A DNA stretch of 14,376 bases from Bifidobacteriaceae bacterium (GTDB lineage: Bacteria > Actinomycetota > Actinomycetes > Actinomycetales > WQXJ01), in the NCBI GenBank assembly GCA_031278075.1, contig JAITLE010000237.1:1-14376 (forward strand), read 5' to 3'. Within the stretch, counting starts at the first letter, position 1, and every line of letters begins with the position of its first letter. The translations under genes and the position numbers were made by a program. Below are positions 14,274 to 14,376 of the stretch, piece after piece. The notes below the pieces were generated by a model that was given only the letters and a program-made list of their open reading frames with translations, had not been told where the DNA came from and ran no database searches.

Positions 14274-14319
14274 GGGGGACGGGACGGGGACGGGGACGGG
14301 ATGGGGACGGACGGGACGG
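14274..14319 (+). repeat. G-tract run with GGGAC-type imperfect tandem repeats (G-quadruplex-prone)
   Basis: The plus strand has six tracts of three to five G (14274-14278, 14281-14283, 14286-14289, 14292-14295, 14298-14300, 14303-14306), each separated by only two bases (AC or AT). A seventh tract follows at 14313-14315. This satisfies the usual G3+N1-7 quadruplex pattern several times over. The motif looks like an imperfect tandem of GGG(G)AC. For thrS the G-rich strand is the template strand. Confidence 0.8.
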
Positions 14320-14376
14320 CATCGGGCGGCGGGCGCGGACCGACGGCGCCGGCTGGGGGGACGAGATGGGCACGGG

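Larger units (their letters stand above)
14174..14376. other. Upstream region of thrS (203 bases, runs off the window)
   Basis: No gene is supported here. Going upstream from the thrS GTG it holds a Shine-Dalgarno (14183-14188), a candidate -10 (14210-14215), a 6-base inverted repeat (14231-14256) and then a G-tract-rich run on the plus strand (14274-14319). I looked for a T-box leader, expected upstream of some thrS genes in Firmicutes, and saw neither a T-box core nor room for one between the candidate promoter and the gene. Confidence 0.5.

Noticed and set aside
14086..14373. A Pro/Arg/Ser-rich minus-strand frame overlapping the thrS start.
   Set aside because: It comes from the C-rich complement of the G-tract repeat and runs into thrS in another frame.
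14301..14376. An ATG at 14301 on the plus strand opens a frame to the window edge and could be the start of a divergent gene.
   Set aside because: Only 25 codons are visible, mostly Gly, Asp, Thr and Ala from the G-tract repeat, with no recognisable domain. It needs sequence beyond the window.

Overview
This window is a compact, strongly G+C-rich bacterial segment. It carries fifteen protein-coding genes, all on the minus strand, so it reads from the right end (14376) to the left end (1). Gene content points to a mycolic/PIM-lineage-type actinobacterium (class Actinomycetes). It has the thrS - Ap4A-phosphorylase-type HIT - phosphatidylinositol-phosphate synthase - PIM acyltransferase - pimA cluster known from Mycobacterium (Rv2614c to Rv2610c), and the hrcA - dnaJ2 - rsmE - HIT - phoH - ybeY - CorC-family - era series, also typical of actinobacteria. 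GTG starts and TGA stops are frequent. I cannot place the order or genus from sequence alone.

Layout in transcription order: 14376-14174 is an upstream region with a run of closely spaced G-tracts, a 6-bp inverted repeat and a candidate -10 box. Module A (14173-9004) is thrS, an Ap4A-type HIT protein, pgsA, a patA-like acyltransferase and pimA. It makes threonyl-tRNA and the first phosphatidylinositol mannosides. A small LemA-like membrane protein follows (8997-8458). After a 50-base gap comes module B (8407-1461): hrcA (heat-shock repressor), dnaJ (co-chaperone), rsmE (16S rRNA methyltransferase), a second HIT protein, phoH, ybeY (rRNA maturation endonuclease), a CorC/HlyC-type CBS membrane protein and era (ribosome-assembly GTPase). 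The last gene is an alpha/beta hydrolase with a hydrophobic C-terminal extension (1461-142). The terminal 141 bases are non-coding as far as I can see.

The genes are packed into what look like one or two long transcription units. Ten of the fourteen junctions overlap or abut within 6 bases, mostly as stop-start overlaps (TGATG, ATGA, GTGA) that suggest translational coupling. The only internal gap of appreciable size is the 50 bases in front of hrcA, where a second promoter could sit. Module A serves envelope phosphoglycolipid synthesis; module B serves protein folding, ribosome maturation and RNA quality control. No mobile elements, CRISPR arrays, tRNAs or rRNAs were seen. The content is mostly conserved housekeeping. 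The unusual points are the direct joining of the two modules, the G-tract region before thrS, the LemA-like protein without a NUDIX domain, the hydrolase at the end of the series, and some altered signature residues.
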